64,000 nucleotides of DNA from Macrotrachela quadricornifera (lineage: Eukaryota > Rotifera > Eurotatoria > Philodinida > Philodinidae). The position numbers and the translations under genes are program-made. This document shows, piece by piece, positions 25,171-38,256 of the stretch (the first letter of the stretch is position 1; the number at the start of each line of letters is the position of its first letter). The stretch spans positions 1-64,000 of the forward strand of contig JAJEKB010000883.1 of NCBI GenBank assembly GCA_022393335.1. The letters are read 5' to 3'. The notes beneath the pieces were generated by a model. It did no database searches and was not told the DNA's origin. It saw only the letters and a list, made by a program, of their open reading frames with translations.

Positions 25171-26533
25171 TTATGTCGTTGCCAATGATTTCACATTAGG
25201 TGTTGGTAAAAATGTACTTTCAACTCCATTAACTATACTTCCAACATAAAATCTTGATGAATGTTGACGTGATTGTACTTGACCAACCATAATAATTTGT
25301 GGTTTACATCCATGTCTTAACATATACAATCGATTTTTAAATTCTTCTCGATAAATACGTGATAAAAGACAATTTGTATAAAAACGTGTTGCTGATATTA
25401 AATACCATGAAAGATAAATTAATACAATAAATAATTGTGCTACTTTTGATTGTGCAACAAATGTAGAATATTTTTCAAATAAATATGCAATTTCAGTTAT
25501 AATATGAACAATAATAAATGGTGCAACATTAATTGATATTAATATAATCATTTGAGTATCTAAACGTGACCGTCGACGACGTAAATGTGCTTTAGAATTT
25601 GTTAAACGATTTTGACAATTAACAATTTGATGATAATTTGTACTATTTGTTGTTGTTGTTGTTGATGGTGTACTAATAAATGAATTTGACATACGAGTTG
25701 TTAATGTTATAGAATTTTTATTGGCATTATTTATTGAATTAGAATGAACAGCGGGATCTAATTTAAAAGGTCTTGAAATACTACTAGCACGAACTTGTTG
25801 TTGTTGTTGTTGTTGTTGATTTGATGTACGAAAACGTTTTTTTACATGAAGTGTTATTAAACATGTACGACTTATTGATATAAGAATAAGTGCGATTGGT
25901 ACTATCACATAAATAATTATATAAATAATATGAATCAATATTTCACAAATAAAATTTTTCTGTTCACATTTATCATTAATACATAATAATGTATAAAGTA
26001 TATTTTGTGTAAGACTTAATATTAATGTTAATAAACATAAATAAATAAATCTTTTTCTTGTACATAATGTTTGACTTTTTGTTGGCCATTCAACTTTAAT
26101 CCAACGATCAACAGATATAAAAACAAATATCCAAGAAAATCCAAAATAAAGTTCATAATTAAAACTAAAACGTTTCAAAACAAAAAAAAAGTTAATTTAA
26201 TTTAAATTTTTAAATTAATTAAACTTACATTGTAAATAATCGACACCAATGTACAGATATTTTAAAAACATTTATATGATAAATAACTTCAACAAAATAT
26301 TGTAAACTAGCAAATAAATTAAATATATCAACAAAAGCCATAATAAGAAATAAAAAACCAGTAGAATGACGACGAAGTTTTTTAGAACTAAATGTTACAA
26401 TTGATAACAAACAACCGGTATAACCAAATAGATAAAGAATAAGACAAACAAATGCAATAATTATACGTAAACTAGGAATGTTAACATGAATAAGAAGTGA
26501 TGCTGTTGTTGTATTATTCATTCCAAAATTCAT
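25171..26533 (-). CDS. Rhodopsin-class G protein-coupled receptor
   Basis: Two exons, 26533-26229 and 26164-25171, 432 residues, intron 64 nt at phase 2. Seven hydrophobic segments can be followed. TM1 is at about 23-45 and TM3 ends in FISVDRWIKVEWP, with DRW (121-123) in the place of DRY. TM7 is followed by LISATRFYTNCLLSRIYREEF in the place of NPxxY and helix 8. Intracellular loop 3 is long, with a run of eight Gln (25793-25818) and Ser/Thr/Asn-rich sequence, then a basic RRRRSR stretch before TM6. It resembles the divergent peptide-receptor-like GPCRs that are numerous in rotifers; no ligand can be inferred. The upstream TTG-initiated frame extension was rejected in favour of ATG at 26533. 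Confidence 0.85.
25793..25818 (-). repeat. Coding CAA repeat (poly-Gln) in the GPCR third loop
   Basis: Trinucleotide run encoding eight consecutive Gln in intracellular loop 3 of the receptor gene. Likely length-polymorphic. Confidence 0.85.
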
Positions 26534-26554
26534 TGTCAATTAAATCAGAGGTAA

Positions 26555-26557
<3 letters not shown>

Positions 26558-26590
<33 letters not shown>
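26558..26590. repeat. (TA)n microsatellite
   Basis: Uninterrupted TA dinucleotide run just upstream of the GPCR start codon (ATG at 26533 on the minus strand). Confidence 0.95.
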
Positions 26591-26593
<3 letters not shown>

Positions 26594-28358
26594 TTTTTTG
26601 ACTTCTTTATTTGAAAGAAGATCTATGTGTAAAAAAACAACAACGCGAAATGAGATAAACAGAATGAGAAAGAAAAAAAGAAAGAAGAGAGAAGCAGAAG
26701 CGGAAGTATTGAAAGAAGAAAAGAGCCGACAGATATATATATATATATCTTTTCCTCTCTTTTCTTCTCTTTTCTGCATCAATTATCCTTGTGATGGTTG
26801 TAGGCAAAGTCCTGGAGAGAAGAGATCAAATACTTTATGTCTTAGTATCGAACTTTTGAAGACATTGCATGTCACTTATTTTCAATTCTGAAGAGATAAA
26901 TTAACATGAAAGAGAATATGAACTGTGAAAATTTAAATATGCTATGGATCATTGCATGATCAATTCATTATGAATTCGTGTATAGAATGAGATATATAGG
27001 TTATGATATGAATGTGTCAAATACTTCAATATAAGCTTTTTTTCCTCTGATCTGTAAATCCTGAGTAGAAAAAAAAATAATATGTATCGACACGCGATTT
27101 GCATGTTAATAAATACAGTAAGGAAAAAAACATATCAGCTGCACATTAGCATAAAGAAAAGGTACTCAACAGCTTCTCAATGATAAGCATATGTGCAAAT
27201 GACCTTGCGTAATAGATCTTTTTTAAAATAATATATATTACTAGAAACGGAAATGAATAATATTGCATTTTTTTGGCTATCTTCTGTTATTCTAAATCCT
27301 TCAGAACAAATTTGACAGGCATCTGTCATCTTGAAATAAACTATTTGAATAAATTTAATCATGATGTATCACGTGTTCTAAATCTTTCATCAATCATTTG
27401 AATTAGTCAAATAAATCTTATCTTTATTAAATAATAAGCACTAAATCGATTCTTACTTCATTTCCTTTTCTTTTGATGTTTTGTTTTCCTGTCAGGTTTC
27501 TTGTTTTAATTATTAAGTAGTCTACTCATACTATTCATTCTCGATCGGCATGCATTTAGGTTTTTTTATTTTTCATTGAATATTCAATGAGAATATTTCT
27601 TACCATAGCCGTTTAAAAAAAATATTGTTATCGACGTATTTATTCATTAAATTTCAAAAATAAAACTAATAAATATCTCATCAAAATTCCAAATTCTTTT
27701 CGTATTTATCTATAATCGCATCAATCAATGTTTTATGCAATATTATAGCTTTGATTAATTTACAATATTTTATATACTAATGTTTATCTTTATATTCATG
27801 TAATTCGTCTTTCTATTGTCGTCTAAATATATTTGTTATTATTATTAATAGCTTAGAATCAAACAAAAAGAAAAATCAATGAATGAAAAAAAAATATAAA
27901 TGGGAATAAATATATGAATATAGTAATAAAAGTTCTTAGACAACATAAGTTTCCTTCTTCATGGAAAAAACTAGTGCCATTAGCATCTGTTTACTTGGAT
28001 ATTCAAAATATAGTAGAATTATGATTATGATAAAGCAAAGGAAGATTGACAGATACATTTGCCCTTTCAACATAAAATATCCTAAGGATATATAAATATC
28101 TGTTTTTTTTTGATTTTGAATAAACATGTATTTTAAATAGAACAATTAATATTTTAGAAATGAAAACTTTTATATTTGTTCATACGGATTATTCACTAAT
28201 AAATATGAGATTATATATATACTTTAATCTGATTTTTTTCTCTGAAATAATGTTTTTTTTTTTCTTATTCATAATTCCTTTTATTTGGTATATTTTTGTA
28301 GACTTACATATATCTATACATGAGAAGTTTTAACAATCTATCGAATAATTTTCTTTTG

Positions 28359-28360
<2 letters not shown>

Positions 28361-28394
<34 letters not shown>
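28361..28394. repeat. (AT)n microsatellite
   Basis: Uninterrupted AT run of about 34 bp in intergenic sequence. Confidence 0.95.
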
Positions 28395-28397
<3 letters not shown>

Positions 28398-29680
28398 CAT
28401 TCAACAAAACTAAATTGTAAAAAGATTTTGATGTTTGTTTCTGAAAACAATATAAGAATTATTTTAGTAGTTTTTTTTTTTAATAAGAATAATATCTGCA
28501 TAGTTCATCTCGAAATGTACCCATATGCAGGTATGCTATATTTAAACATAATATATTATTTAAATGAGAAGTTTATCCAGGAATGCCTTCAACTAGTTTT
28601 TAAAATTTAGTATAATCTAACGATATATATATATAAATAATTATAAAAGAACCATACTTCAATAATTTTAAGAAAAAATACAAAATTTAATGAATTATAT
28701 CGAGCTCAGTTTTTTTAATGAATAGTATCTCGAGAGTAAATTATATGTTTTATATTAATTTATTTATATAAAAGTGCAACTTCCTATTGTCTAAATATAA
28801 ATTTTTATTAATATATTAATATGAACATGACAATGAATATCATTTGTTACAAATAACCTTTTATGTTAATGAAATAAAGTTTTTTTTCTATTTATAAAAA
28901 AAAAACCAATTAAATTCTATTAAATATTTATACTTATTCAAATAAAATATAGGTCATTATTTGTGAAACAATTAAACATTTTCGAATCGATGCATAAAAC
29001 ATATAATCTAGATAAAAAAAAAAGATGCTGTTATGTCTACACAAGAATAGTATATGATGGGAAATAGCGGGTATCAAGATAAGGTAACTGAGTACTAAAG
29101 TAACGATGACATTGAAACTTATCATAGACGAAATCAGGAAGAAAAAAGCACGCTTGTTCAATAATAAATTATACATTATCAAATGATTACTCATAGACAT
29201 TGAACAAATCATACAAAAATGAGAAGTCCTGTTGAGATAGAAAGAATCCTTTTTTTTTATCTTAATGATAATAAAACTAAATGCTTTGAAATCTTTTCTT
29301 ACAAGATAGAAATAATTCAATCAATACTGAATACAGATCTTAATTTTTATATCTAGGAGTATTTTTTTAATTCAGTTTATTTTTAAAAGTTTTGATAAAT
29401 CAAATCATTATCCTACTTTTATTATTTGTTAAAAGTGCATATATATATATATATTAAATTCAGTTAAGCAAACAAAATTCACATTGAAAAAAAGATGAGA
29501 ATTTAACATCTTATAGGATAGTTGGCAAAGAAGAAAAAAAAAAAGAAAAGAATTGCATGTATTTATTTATGTGAAGAACAAACGAGAAAAATGACTACAT
29601 TAGCATCTCTTATCTGAAGTCGTGTCAGTCAACAAGCAAAATTTTTTTTTCTACATTCTTTTTTCATCTAATCGCACAAA

Positions 29681-30325
29681 ATGCAACAATTACAATATCA
29701 ACGTAAATTTTGTGAAGGTAAATAAATAGTTTTATAAATAATTTATTTATTTTTATATTTAGCAAGAGAATTAATTAGTGATAATGAACTTCATCGTTTA
29801 GCTGTTAAATATCATAATCGTCATCCAACATTTTCTATTGATATACAAGAACGAACATGTAAAACAATAATTCTTGCTTGTATTTATCATTATCGTCATA
29901 TTGAAGTGGACTTAAGATGTCAATGTATATATGATGATATAGTACATAAATTTGAATCATATTGGTCAACAGATAATGTTGAATATAAACAAATTCTTGA
30001 AAATATTTTATTACGTTTAAATTCTTCGTCAAAATATCGATCTCTTGATGATCAAATCGAATCAATTATTGAACAAATAACAAAATATTTTACTCAATTA
30101 AAACCAATACAAGAAGAAGAACAGCAACAACGATCAACACCGATAACAAAAGTTTCAACATCATCATTATCATCACCAATAGAAATAGTTAAATATGAAC
30201 GATCACCTCAAAGTCGTCGACGACAATTACTTGCACGATCGTTTTCATGGTCACAACCGTTAACAACACATCCAATCCGTAATAAAATTAATCCAATATT
30301 AGTTGAAGAAAAAAAGAAAAATTGA
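29681..30325 (+). CDS. Orphan 199-residue protein
   Basis: Two exons, 29681-29717 and 29763-30325, joined by a 45-nt intron at phase 1, give 199 residues. The first 130 residues are charged and predicted mostly helical (AVKYHNRHP, QERTCKTIILACIYHYRHIEVD, then VEYKQILENILLRLN and a helix DQIESIIEQITKYFTQL). The tail is Ser/Pro/Arg-rich and probably disordered (a QSRRRQLLARSFSWS basic segment that looks like a kinase-site cluster). No signal peptide or membrane segment. I do not recognise a family. Intron size, phase and codon use match surrounding genes, supporting expression as a real gene. Confidence 0.6.
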
Positions 30326-32012
30326 AAAAAAAATAAATTTATCTGATAGAATATGTTGAATAGAATAGAAATATAAATTATTAAAATATTTAGTTATATC
30401 TATATTTAATTATAGAGTAAGTTTAAGAGCATATGAATTATTGAAATCTATACAATATTTTCTTTTATCTTTTCATTTAAGTTGAACGAGAAGTATTGTT
30501 TTAGTTGTCTTCTTTCATAATCTATAATAATAAGAAATCGATGGAAAGCTGTCGACTCTGATTAATCTATATCAAAAAATTGCATTTGTATTAAATTACT
30601 TTATAACGATTCAGTTCGTCTGTATTAATTTATATAAGAAGAGGAAATGCTTATCTTTAAATAAATAAAGAAGAAACGATCTCGATGATAAGAAAATTTC
30701 ATCTGTAATGTTTTCGTTATTTTTTCATTGTTATTATGGGTTCCAACGGATGATCAGTTTTTTTATCACTAAAAAAGAGATACTTTAGGATAATCAAATA
30801 TTTTGGAGCATTGTACTATTTCATTAAATCTTTATTGAAGTGAATCAAAACTATATTTATTCAATTCAAAAACGCTCAGCACATCCGTCTGTATTTTTTA
30901 AACCTACTTTCATTCTTTAAAAGCATGTGCATTGTTTGTACATGACAACCATGTCGAATCTTATCCATTGAGTCCAAAAGAAAATATTTTGAGTATAAAC
31001 CTACTGAGCCCCAATAACAATTATGATGTGAAAGACGTAATTTTCCTCTTATTAATTCTGTTCTTTGAGTCCATCATAAATTCTGTTGCAAACATATTTG
31101 TTTCTTACCATTGAAAGCGACAAGCATCATCGTTTTTCGCCGTCTCAAAGTTGTTAAATTTTGGTATATACTCTTTTCGTTTTTTCTCATTATAAAAATT
31201 TTGAAATACTCAAAGAAATTTGATCTAGACATTTCGTTTATTTATTGCCAAAATAAATAGTAATATATTCACATAATAGGAGTATATCGAAGATAGATGA
31301 GTCATACGAGAAAAGAGTGAATTAAACTAAGAAAGAAGCCTATTTTTATATTGATAAGCTAAATATTGGACACAGGGAACGGCTTATTTAATCATCAGGT
31401 ATTCTTATCTAGTCCGAATTTCTTTATGAGATCAATTCTTTCTTTCTCACTATACTAAATGAAAGAAATAATCGAATGATGTCTGTATTTATATTTCTAG
31501 CGATTTATTAATATTATATGTGACAATTTTTCTCAATAAATGAAACAGGATAGATGTATGCAAAAGCAATCTGAATTTGAGATATACATTTCAATTAATG
31601 CTATGTTAGAAAATTGTCTATTCAAATACAGGTCAGAATATAGAAAAACAAATTGATTACAAGATAGAGAGCATTACTAACAAAAGGTATGTTTTGGTTA
31701 TATTTGAATATTCAATTTCACAGTATCACAACTTTATTGATTATTCCCTATAATGAAAAACAAGAGCAAAGAATAATTTTGAATAGATTAACTACTGATC
31801 AGTATTCCTTAGAATTTGAATACATTCTTTGTAAATCAAAGAATTCCATATTAAATATAAGAATGAAAGATCCAAAGTTAATAACATAACAAGTGTGTAG
31901 AGATCTTGAACCAATATAGTTTTCGAAATTTATTTACTAGATCCGACATAAGATTTACAATTAAAAATAACTTATTCAATGACAAAAATTTGATTTATGC
32001 AAAAAAAAACTA
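30326..32012. other. Intergenic, nothing recognised
   Basis: About 1.7 kb; short frames only, none with gene-like character. Presumed 3' flank of both neighbours, which converge here. Confidence 0.5.
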
Positions 32013-32732
32013 TCAAACTTTGATCAAGGACGATGTGCAACGATGAATTTTTCTTTCATGATGATGATTAGTATCTGCTTGTCGAAGAAGAGTAAATACT
32101 TTTGCAGATTCTATGCTCATAAATAATATGAATACATTAAGAATAGTTAGAATGTAAAGAGCCATCTTTTCACGTGTATAAACAAGACATGAATCAATAT
32201 TTATTGAAGTTGAACTGTTGTCATTGTAGGTATATTGAAGAACAAGTGAAGTATGAATAAAATTTGTTTTTAAATTGGCTAAAGTATTGATACTGCATAG
32301 GAAGAGTGAAGCAATAACAAAAATAAATTTGATTATGATATAGATACGATAAAGAATGATTGATGATTTTCGTATAGCTTTCATTGAAAGTACCAAGGAC
32401 AAAATGGAAAGATACAGTATGCAGATATTCATTTGAGAAAGATTAAATGGTATATATTGTTTAATGGGTAATTGACATAAGTGAATTGAAGGTAGATGAT
32501 TTTGTGAGATTTTTCCGAAAGTTCCATAGATTTGTTCATAAATACCCATTTCAACGATAAGAGCATAATGAAGAAGAAAATCAAGTATTGAGATTAAATA
32601 AATGAGATTTTTAATGATTTCAAGTCGTCGAGATTTTTTCAATTTCAATCCTATTAATGTAGTAGATGTGTCATTGTACGATATGATATTTTTATCTATG
32701 ATCGGAATTGAAGTACTATTTTCTTTTGACAT
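32013..32732 (-). CDS. Orphan four-pass membrane protein
   Basis: Single open exon from ATG 32732, 239 residues. Four hydrophobic segments are visible, at about 38-60 (IIKNLIYLISILDFLLHYAL), 104-122, 131-155 and 190-213, with short basic linkers (KKSRR before TM1, RKSS after TM2). The loop between TM3 and TM4 carries N-x-S/T sequons (NDNSST) and a Cys; the loop after TM1 has a Cys too, so both probably face outside, giving cytosolic termini. The C-terminal tail is His/Arg-rich. The topology is tetraspan-like but the tetraspanin CCG motif is absent. Family unknown. The lack of introns is unusual for this window, so a small risk of a chance frame remains. Confidence 0.5.
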   Translation of the reverse strand: MSKENSTSIPIIDKNIISYNDTSTTLIGLKLKKSRRLEIIKNLIYLISILDFLLHYALIVEMGIYEQIYGTFGKISQNHLPSIHLCQLPIKQYIPFNLSQMNICILYLSILSLVLSMKAIRKSSIILYRIYIIIKFIFVIASLFLCSINTLANLKTNFIHTSLVLQYTYNDNSSTSINIDSCLVYTREKMALYILTILNVFILFMSIESAKVFTLLRQADTNHHHERKIHRCTSSLIKV

Positions 32733-35700
32733 TTACCAAATGATGATAAAAAACAAATACAATTAATGAAGACAATCGGAAAAGAAATGACACAAAAATA
32801 TCACCGAACAAACAAATAAAAATGCTTGAATTTCGAAGCCTATAGCAACCATTTTAGTAATTTTGAAGTAGTGTTCTAATATTAATTATTTTAGAGATAC
32901 AATATCTACCTATTTTTTATTTGTAAAGATATACTTTAGAATTGCTTAAACATATACACTTCGCAACACGAATAACGACATGATAGTTTATTGTTGAAAA
33001 TCCCATCATATCTACAAGTTAATATTAATTGAGTACAACAAAATCATAAGCAAATATAAAAACCTATTCACTCAGAACAGCAACATCTGTCTTTGTTGTA
33101 GGATTACGATCGTGATAAAACTATCATTAGATTATATCTTTATATAATATGTCAGAGACAATTGGTATCCTTAAATAGAATGTATTCTGTGTTGTTCTGA
33201 CATTTTCTTAATAGAATCAGAGGCACCTTTGTTTATGACAATAAATCTACTTAAGTTCATTTTATTTTCAATATGAAAAAAGAAGTATAATTATGATAAT
33301 AAAAGAAACAATGTTGCTGTGCAATTGTTTATAGGATAAAAAAAACATTTTGCTCGGTAAGAAGAAAATTAACGATGACAAATTTGATTGTTTTAAATTC
33401 GTCTAACTAACATGTCATTATAACTTGTAGATCTGCTGAACGAAGAAAAATATGATTATTCATGCAGACAGATATCGATTAAAGATAAAACTTTCATACA
33501 ATTGAAACAATACAAGTTTACTTGCTTTTTTTCTTTTATTTGAAACTTTAGACATCTTACATAAATAAGATGTATGTTAAAAGCACTATATTTTATGATT
33601 CAACAATATTTTCAAATGAATATTTGAAATGTTTAAATTACGATTAGGATCGAGTTTTGAATATGCATAAATCTATGTTCCCTGTATCACAATTTGTAAT
33701 ACAATGTCTAATAAATTCAATTGAACACATCTCTAATTTTATGATCATGCAAATATAAATTATGCATAACGCAACATATTGATTAATATTGATAGATACA
33801 TGACTTCGATACCCACAAAACATAATGTATCTTCGAATAAAAGAAATTCTTTGCATTTTGGACTATTATACAATTAATTTTTTAATATTCAATCAACATA
33901 TTCTAATGCATGAATCTGCACTGACCGTTTCATAACAATTATTTCCTAAGAAGAAAAATATTTTTACATAATTTTTTGCACTTTTATAACATGAATGAAC
34001 TGTGAACTATATTTCAAGCAGATTAAATTAATTTTACGTTGTGAACTATATACAATTTTTTTATTTCCGCGTTTTCACATTATAAAATCTATATATATTA
34101 TTGTAATATTTTTAATAGTAAGAGGAAGAATGAAAATGTAAACAAATCTTGCGAACGCATATCAATAATGAAAAAGTTTATTTAACAAAAAATGAAACCG
34201 CATTATTTATACTTTCTGAATTGTTTTTATTTTCTTTATCTGATGAAAATTTTTTTTTAATCAACATAATCATGTATAAAAAAAAAGTATAGAATGTAAA
34301 CTATTTTAGTTTGTTAACCTTTTTAACAATATATTCCAATCTATCTATTAATGTTGCTTTTGTTTTATAAATTGTGATCCAAAAAATTTAGGCCAGAAAA
34401 ATTCGATGAATAGTTCACTAGAATGAATGATTGAAAATCGCCTACATATTCCATTTGACTGAGATAATGCATATAAATCCCAACAGCACTGCTGATTTCT
34501 AATTCAGACAACTAGCATATTCTTTTTTTTTGACGATCAATCACGGGCAACTTTTTCATCTTCTTTTTAGAACAATACCGAAGAGCTTCATACAATATTA
34601 GTCATATATTCCTTGTTCCAAGAGAAACATTTCTTATTGATATATAAGTCATTTTATTTTTTGACTATTCACTTTTGTTTGAAGTGTGCATGGCCGACTA
34701 TCATAGTGTGATAAATTCATAAAGGGTGCTTTGGTTCTCAGGTTTTACTTGCAAACTACCTATTTTCAAAAAAATCATCGTATTCATGTCGAGATAGCTT
34801 TTCATTCATTCCTCGCCATTTTCATATTTCTTTTTTGTCTTACAATTGTTAACTTCAAACTTTTATTTACCATCTTTAAAACAAGATATTTTCGACCAAT
34901 ATTAGATTTTGCTAACATTTTTATTCGTCAATTGCTCGATATAGGAAGGTTGTCATATTTAGCCAACTTGAATTGAATTTCATTTACTAGCGCTAAGATG
35001 CAGGAAATCAATTCAGTAGCAACATCTCTATCTCATATATAACCCGTTTCACTAGCTTCGTATTCCATATAAAATAGTGAAGAAAAGAAATTTTCTGTGC
35101 TTTACTTTGTCGATCTTCGATGGTAAACTCGGGACTTTCAAAAAACTCATCAATATATCTCTTTGTCTAATGTTTGAACATTCCAATCATATATAGATAT
35201 GAGAAACATTGTTATCCGTTTCTTCGTGGGGGTAAAAAGTTACACTAATTAAAAGATGACTAGAGAAAATTGATTGATCCTAAGTGACAACATTTTGTGT
35301 GACGCATAAGGCATCCGTATTGTACTTTTAACTCATATTTCATTGAGGTAAACAACTATGACTGTACTCTAGAACCTATAAGTCTTCAACTGCGCCATTT
35401 GTTACTGCTATGACTGATAGAACCTTTTTTTTGACTGTTGGATATGATTCCTTTTTACTATTTGTATACATTCAACGTCATACATGTGCATGTAAAAAGT
35501 ACATTTTCTTTTGTATTCATACATATTTTTTTTTCTTTCAGATATGTACTATGTGCTATGACAGTGCTTAGGTATTATTCATCATACATTCACCTGCAAC
35601 TTGTAAATGTACTTTTTACAATGTGAACCTTTTTATATATAAATGAAAGAAAGAAAATATAGGTATCATATTTTTTCGCCACAACTGAGAACAAAAAAGG

Positions 35701-36141
35701 TATATAAAAAGTACATTTTCTAATGATTCCTATTAAACACCGTTCTCATCACTTTATTCTACACTACACATGCTTCAAATATGAGAAAGTTGAAATGTCT
35801 TTAGGTTTAGATAGAGTATTAGTAGCAAAAATATATTATTTTAAACGAAATAACTATTTTATACTTATTCAGGAAACTCGAAACAAGCAGTTTGAGTATA
35901 TCCTTTTTTTCAACAAATAATGCAAACTAGAATTCAACGTTCACAAATCCAGTAATCCCTAAAATACATTATAAATGTATAACTAGACAGCAGAGAGCAA
36001 ACATTTCTCTAAGAAATGAGAGGTAAATTAAATAATAATATATACTCTATCAATACTGTACCAAAGATCAATAACCATTATTACACATATATTTAGCCTG
36101 TTTAATTTTTCTTTCTTGTAGATTTTCAGTAAAATATATCT
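32733..36141. other. Intergenic, nothing recognised
   Basis: About 3.4 kb without a supported gene. The 16-bp sequence TGTAAAAAGTACATTT occurs at 35491-35506, inverted at 35605-35620 and (shortened) again near 35704. Frames in this stretch lack splice-compatible extensions or family features. Confidence 0.5.
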
Positions 36142-37245
36142 ATGACAATGTTCATTCAACTATTTACCCTTTTCTTTGTTTGTTTTCATACTATTCTAAT
36201 GGATACTAATTCTGAATCAGGTAAAACTTGATTTCATTTTATTTCACTTCATTTCATTTCATTTCATTTAGCTGCTCGATGTAAACGTCAAATAACTCAA
36301 TCAACTGGATGTATTCTTACACCACAAGCTACAGAAGGTCCTTACTATTGGAATGCAACAATAAGACAAAATATTACGTTTGTATTTTTATTCAGAAATT
36401 CGTTTTTGAATATTTCTAATATAATTATGTTTATCTTATATAGAGAAGGTAAATCTGGTATTCCATTTCGATTATCAATAGCTGTCATTGATACTAATAA
36501 TTGTTCACCATTAGTCAATGCTTTAGTTGATTTATGGCATTGTGATGCAATAGGTATCTATTCTCATTATATTGCAGCTAGTCAAGGTATTTCAAATTCT
36601 CAAAATGATAATGAAACATTCTTTCGAGGTATATTATTCTTTATAAATTATTTTCATTAATAAATTCTTTTCTTTTTTAATGAATAAATAGGACTTGCTC
36701 TAACAAATGCTAATGGTATAGCTATATTTGATACAATATATCCTGGTTGGTATTCAGGTCGAGCAACTCATATACATATAAAAGTTCATGTTGGTAGTAA
36801 TGTAACAAGTAATTCAAGTGGAACATATTCTGGTGGACATGTATCTCATACAGGTCAATTATTTTTCAATGATACATTAACTGATTCAGTAGCATTAATT
36901 TCTCCTTATTCTACACATACAATTACACGTACACGCAATTCAGCAGATAATATATATGCATCAGCAAATGGATCAGTGACAATTGTTTCAATAATTCAGA
37001 ATTCATTAAATAATTATACTGGAATGGTAACAATTGGTGTAAATTCAAGTGGTATTCCAGCAGCTGTTGGTGGTGGTGAAATGGGACCAGGTATTGGGCA
37101 GATTCCACCTAATAGAAATAACTTTTCAATACCAGTGAGAAATATGACTGATATAAGTCAAACGATAACAACTATTACAGGAGTAGCTTCTACTCTATTC
37201 GTTTCTTTTTCAACAGTACTATTTATGTTTTTATTACATATCTAA
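36142..37245 (+). CDS. Secreted intradiol ring-cleavage dioxygenase (protocatechuate/catechol dioxygenase-like)
   Basis: Four exons, 36142-36220, 36272-36377, 36444-36628 and 36692-37245, 307 residues. An N-terminal signal peptide (FIQLFTLFFVCFHTIL) leads to the dioxygenase core: TEGPYYW, then VDLWHCDAIGIYSHY, FFRG, and IYPGWYSGRATHIHIKVHVG. The four non-haem Fe(III) ligands of the family are all present (Tyr101, Tyr144, His150, His152), so ring cleavage of a catechol-type aromatic between its two hydroxyls is chemically plausible. The C terminus ends in a hydrophobic segment (about 285-307) after a Ser/Thr region with sequons, as in GPI-anchored or membrane-tethered proteins. The family is bacterial and fungal, with only sporadic animal members; secreted forms are known in fungi. 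Three short GT-AG introns and local codon use show it is resident in the genome and not contamination. Confidence 0.93.
36246..36270. repeat. (ATTTC)n pentanucleotide run in intron 1 of the dioxygenase gene
   Basis: Four to five near-perfect copies form the polypyrimidine tract and 3' end of the intron. Confidence 0.85.
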
Positions 37246-38256
37246 ATATATACGATGTTTACAATTTTGTAAGTTATGAATTAATCTGAAAGAAAATTCA
37301 CAAATTTTCTAAGCATATTGGCAAATAATTCATTTGAGAAATGATTAAATAAATTCATACAAATGTGAGAAAATAAATTAGTAGAAGTATAAAGAACTGT
37401 CATAGATTACTGCTAGGAGCGTTCGACATCTTAAATTTTTTTTCATAGATTTTTGTTCTTCTCTATGTTGCAATTAACTTATTTGTCTTTAGCACATTTA
37501 AAGAATTCAGTTTTTTATAGAATAATTTTATGTCAGAATTTATCAGATTAGTATTAAAGAGTGAGACGTTAAATTAATCAAGTGATAACGCAGATGTATC
37601 TACCTATTGACTTTCAGAAAAGTATTCAGTTTTGTTTAAAACTTTGTTTGTTATTCACTTTAATCTTTGCGTACGAAGCCCTTTTATTGATTGCACATCC
37701 TCTCTTCTCAGCTAAGGAATCTGTGATCGTTGCATGTTTCCTCTATTTTTTTTCTTCTTGACATATTTCAACTACGTAAATTATTGAAATTCACATTTAT
37801 TAAAAATAACAAGAGGATCTATGTGATTTATATTATAGTTTTGATTAATTTGCTTTTAACTCTTTGAATGGAGTACTTTTTTTCCTATAAAAGCAATAAA
37901 TTTATGGTACCACAATTAATTATACCTAAAAATAATTAACTACCATAGTAGTCATACTTTTTCTTGCTATAGAAACATAACTAGAAAACTTTTGAATAGG
38001 AAAAGAAACAAAACACCGAAAGAATCTACTTTCATGTATCCAAATAATTCCATTCCTACTAAAATTGTGAAACCATATATATATATATGAGCTCTACTCT
38101 TCAAACAATTAACAATTAGTTTATATTATATTTATTTTATGATTTCGCATCAAAGACAAACAACAGACGATTGTATTAATAATATTTTTCAGCACTGATT
38201 ATAACATATTGAGGTATGTATATACGATTGGATAAAGTCGATACAATCGGATTGAT
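37246..38256. other. Convergent intergenic spacer
   Basis: About 1 kb between the dioxygenase stop (+) and the second GPCR stop (-). No coding signal. Confidence 0.5.

Larger units (their letters stand above)
26534..29680. other. Intergenic, microsatellite-containing
   Basis: About 3.1 kb between the GPCR (-) and the small orphan gene at 29681 (+). Holds two TA dinucleotide runs and purine-rich sequence near 26660-26720. Translated frames here are products of the TA repeat. No gene supported. Confidence 0.5.

Noticed and set aside
26540..26891. Overlapping frames on both strands with Ile-Tyr runs
   Set aside because: They translate TA microsatellite and purine-rich sequence, with no other coding sign.
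28304..28610. Frames across the AT repeat
   Set aside because: Ile-Tyr runs come from the microsatellite; no splice partners.
34731..34976. 81-codon hydrophobic frame, possible small membrane protein
   Set aside because: A/T-rich random sequence readily gives Phe/Ile/Leu frames of this size; starts at a non-consensus context and has no intron partner or family match.
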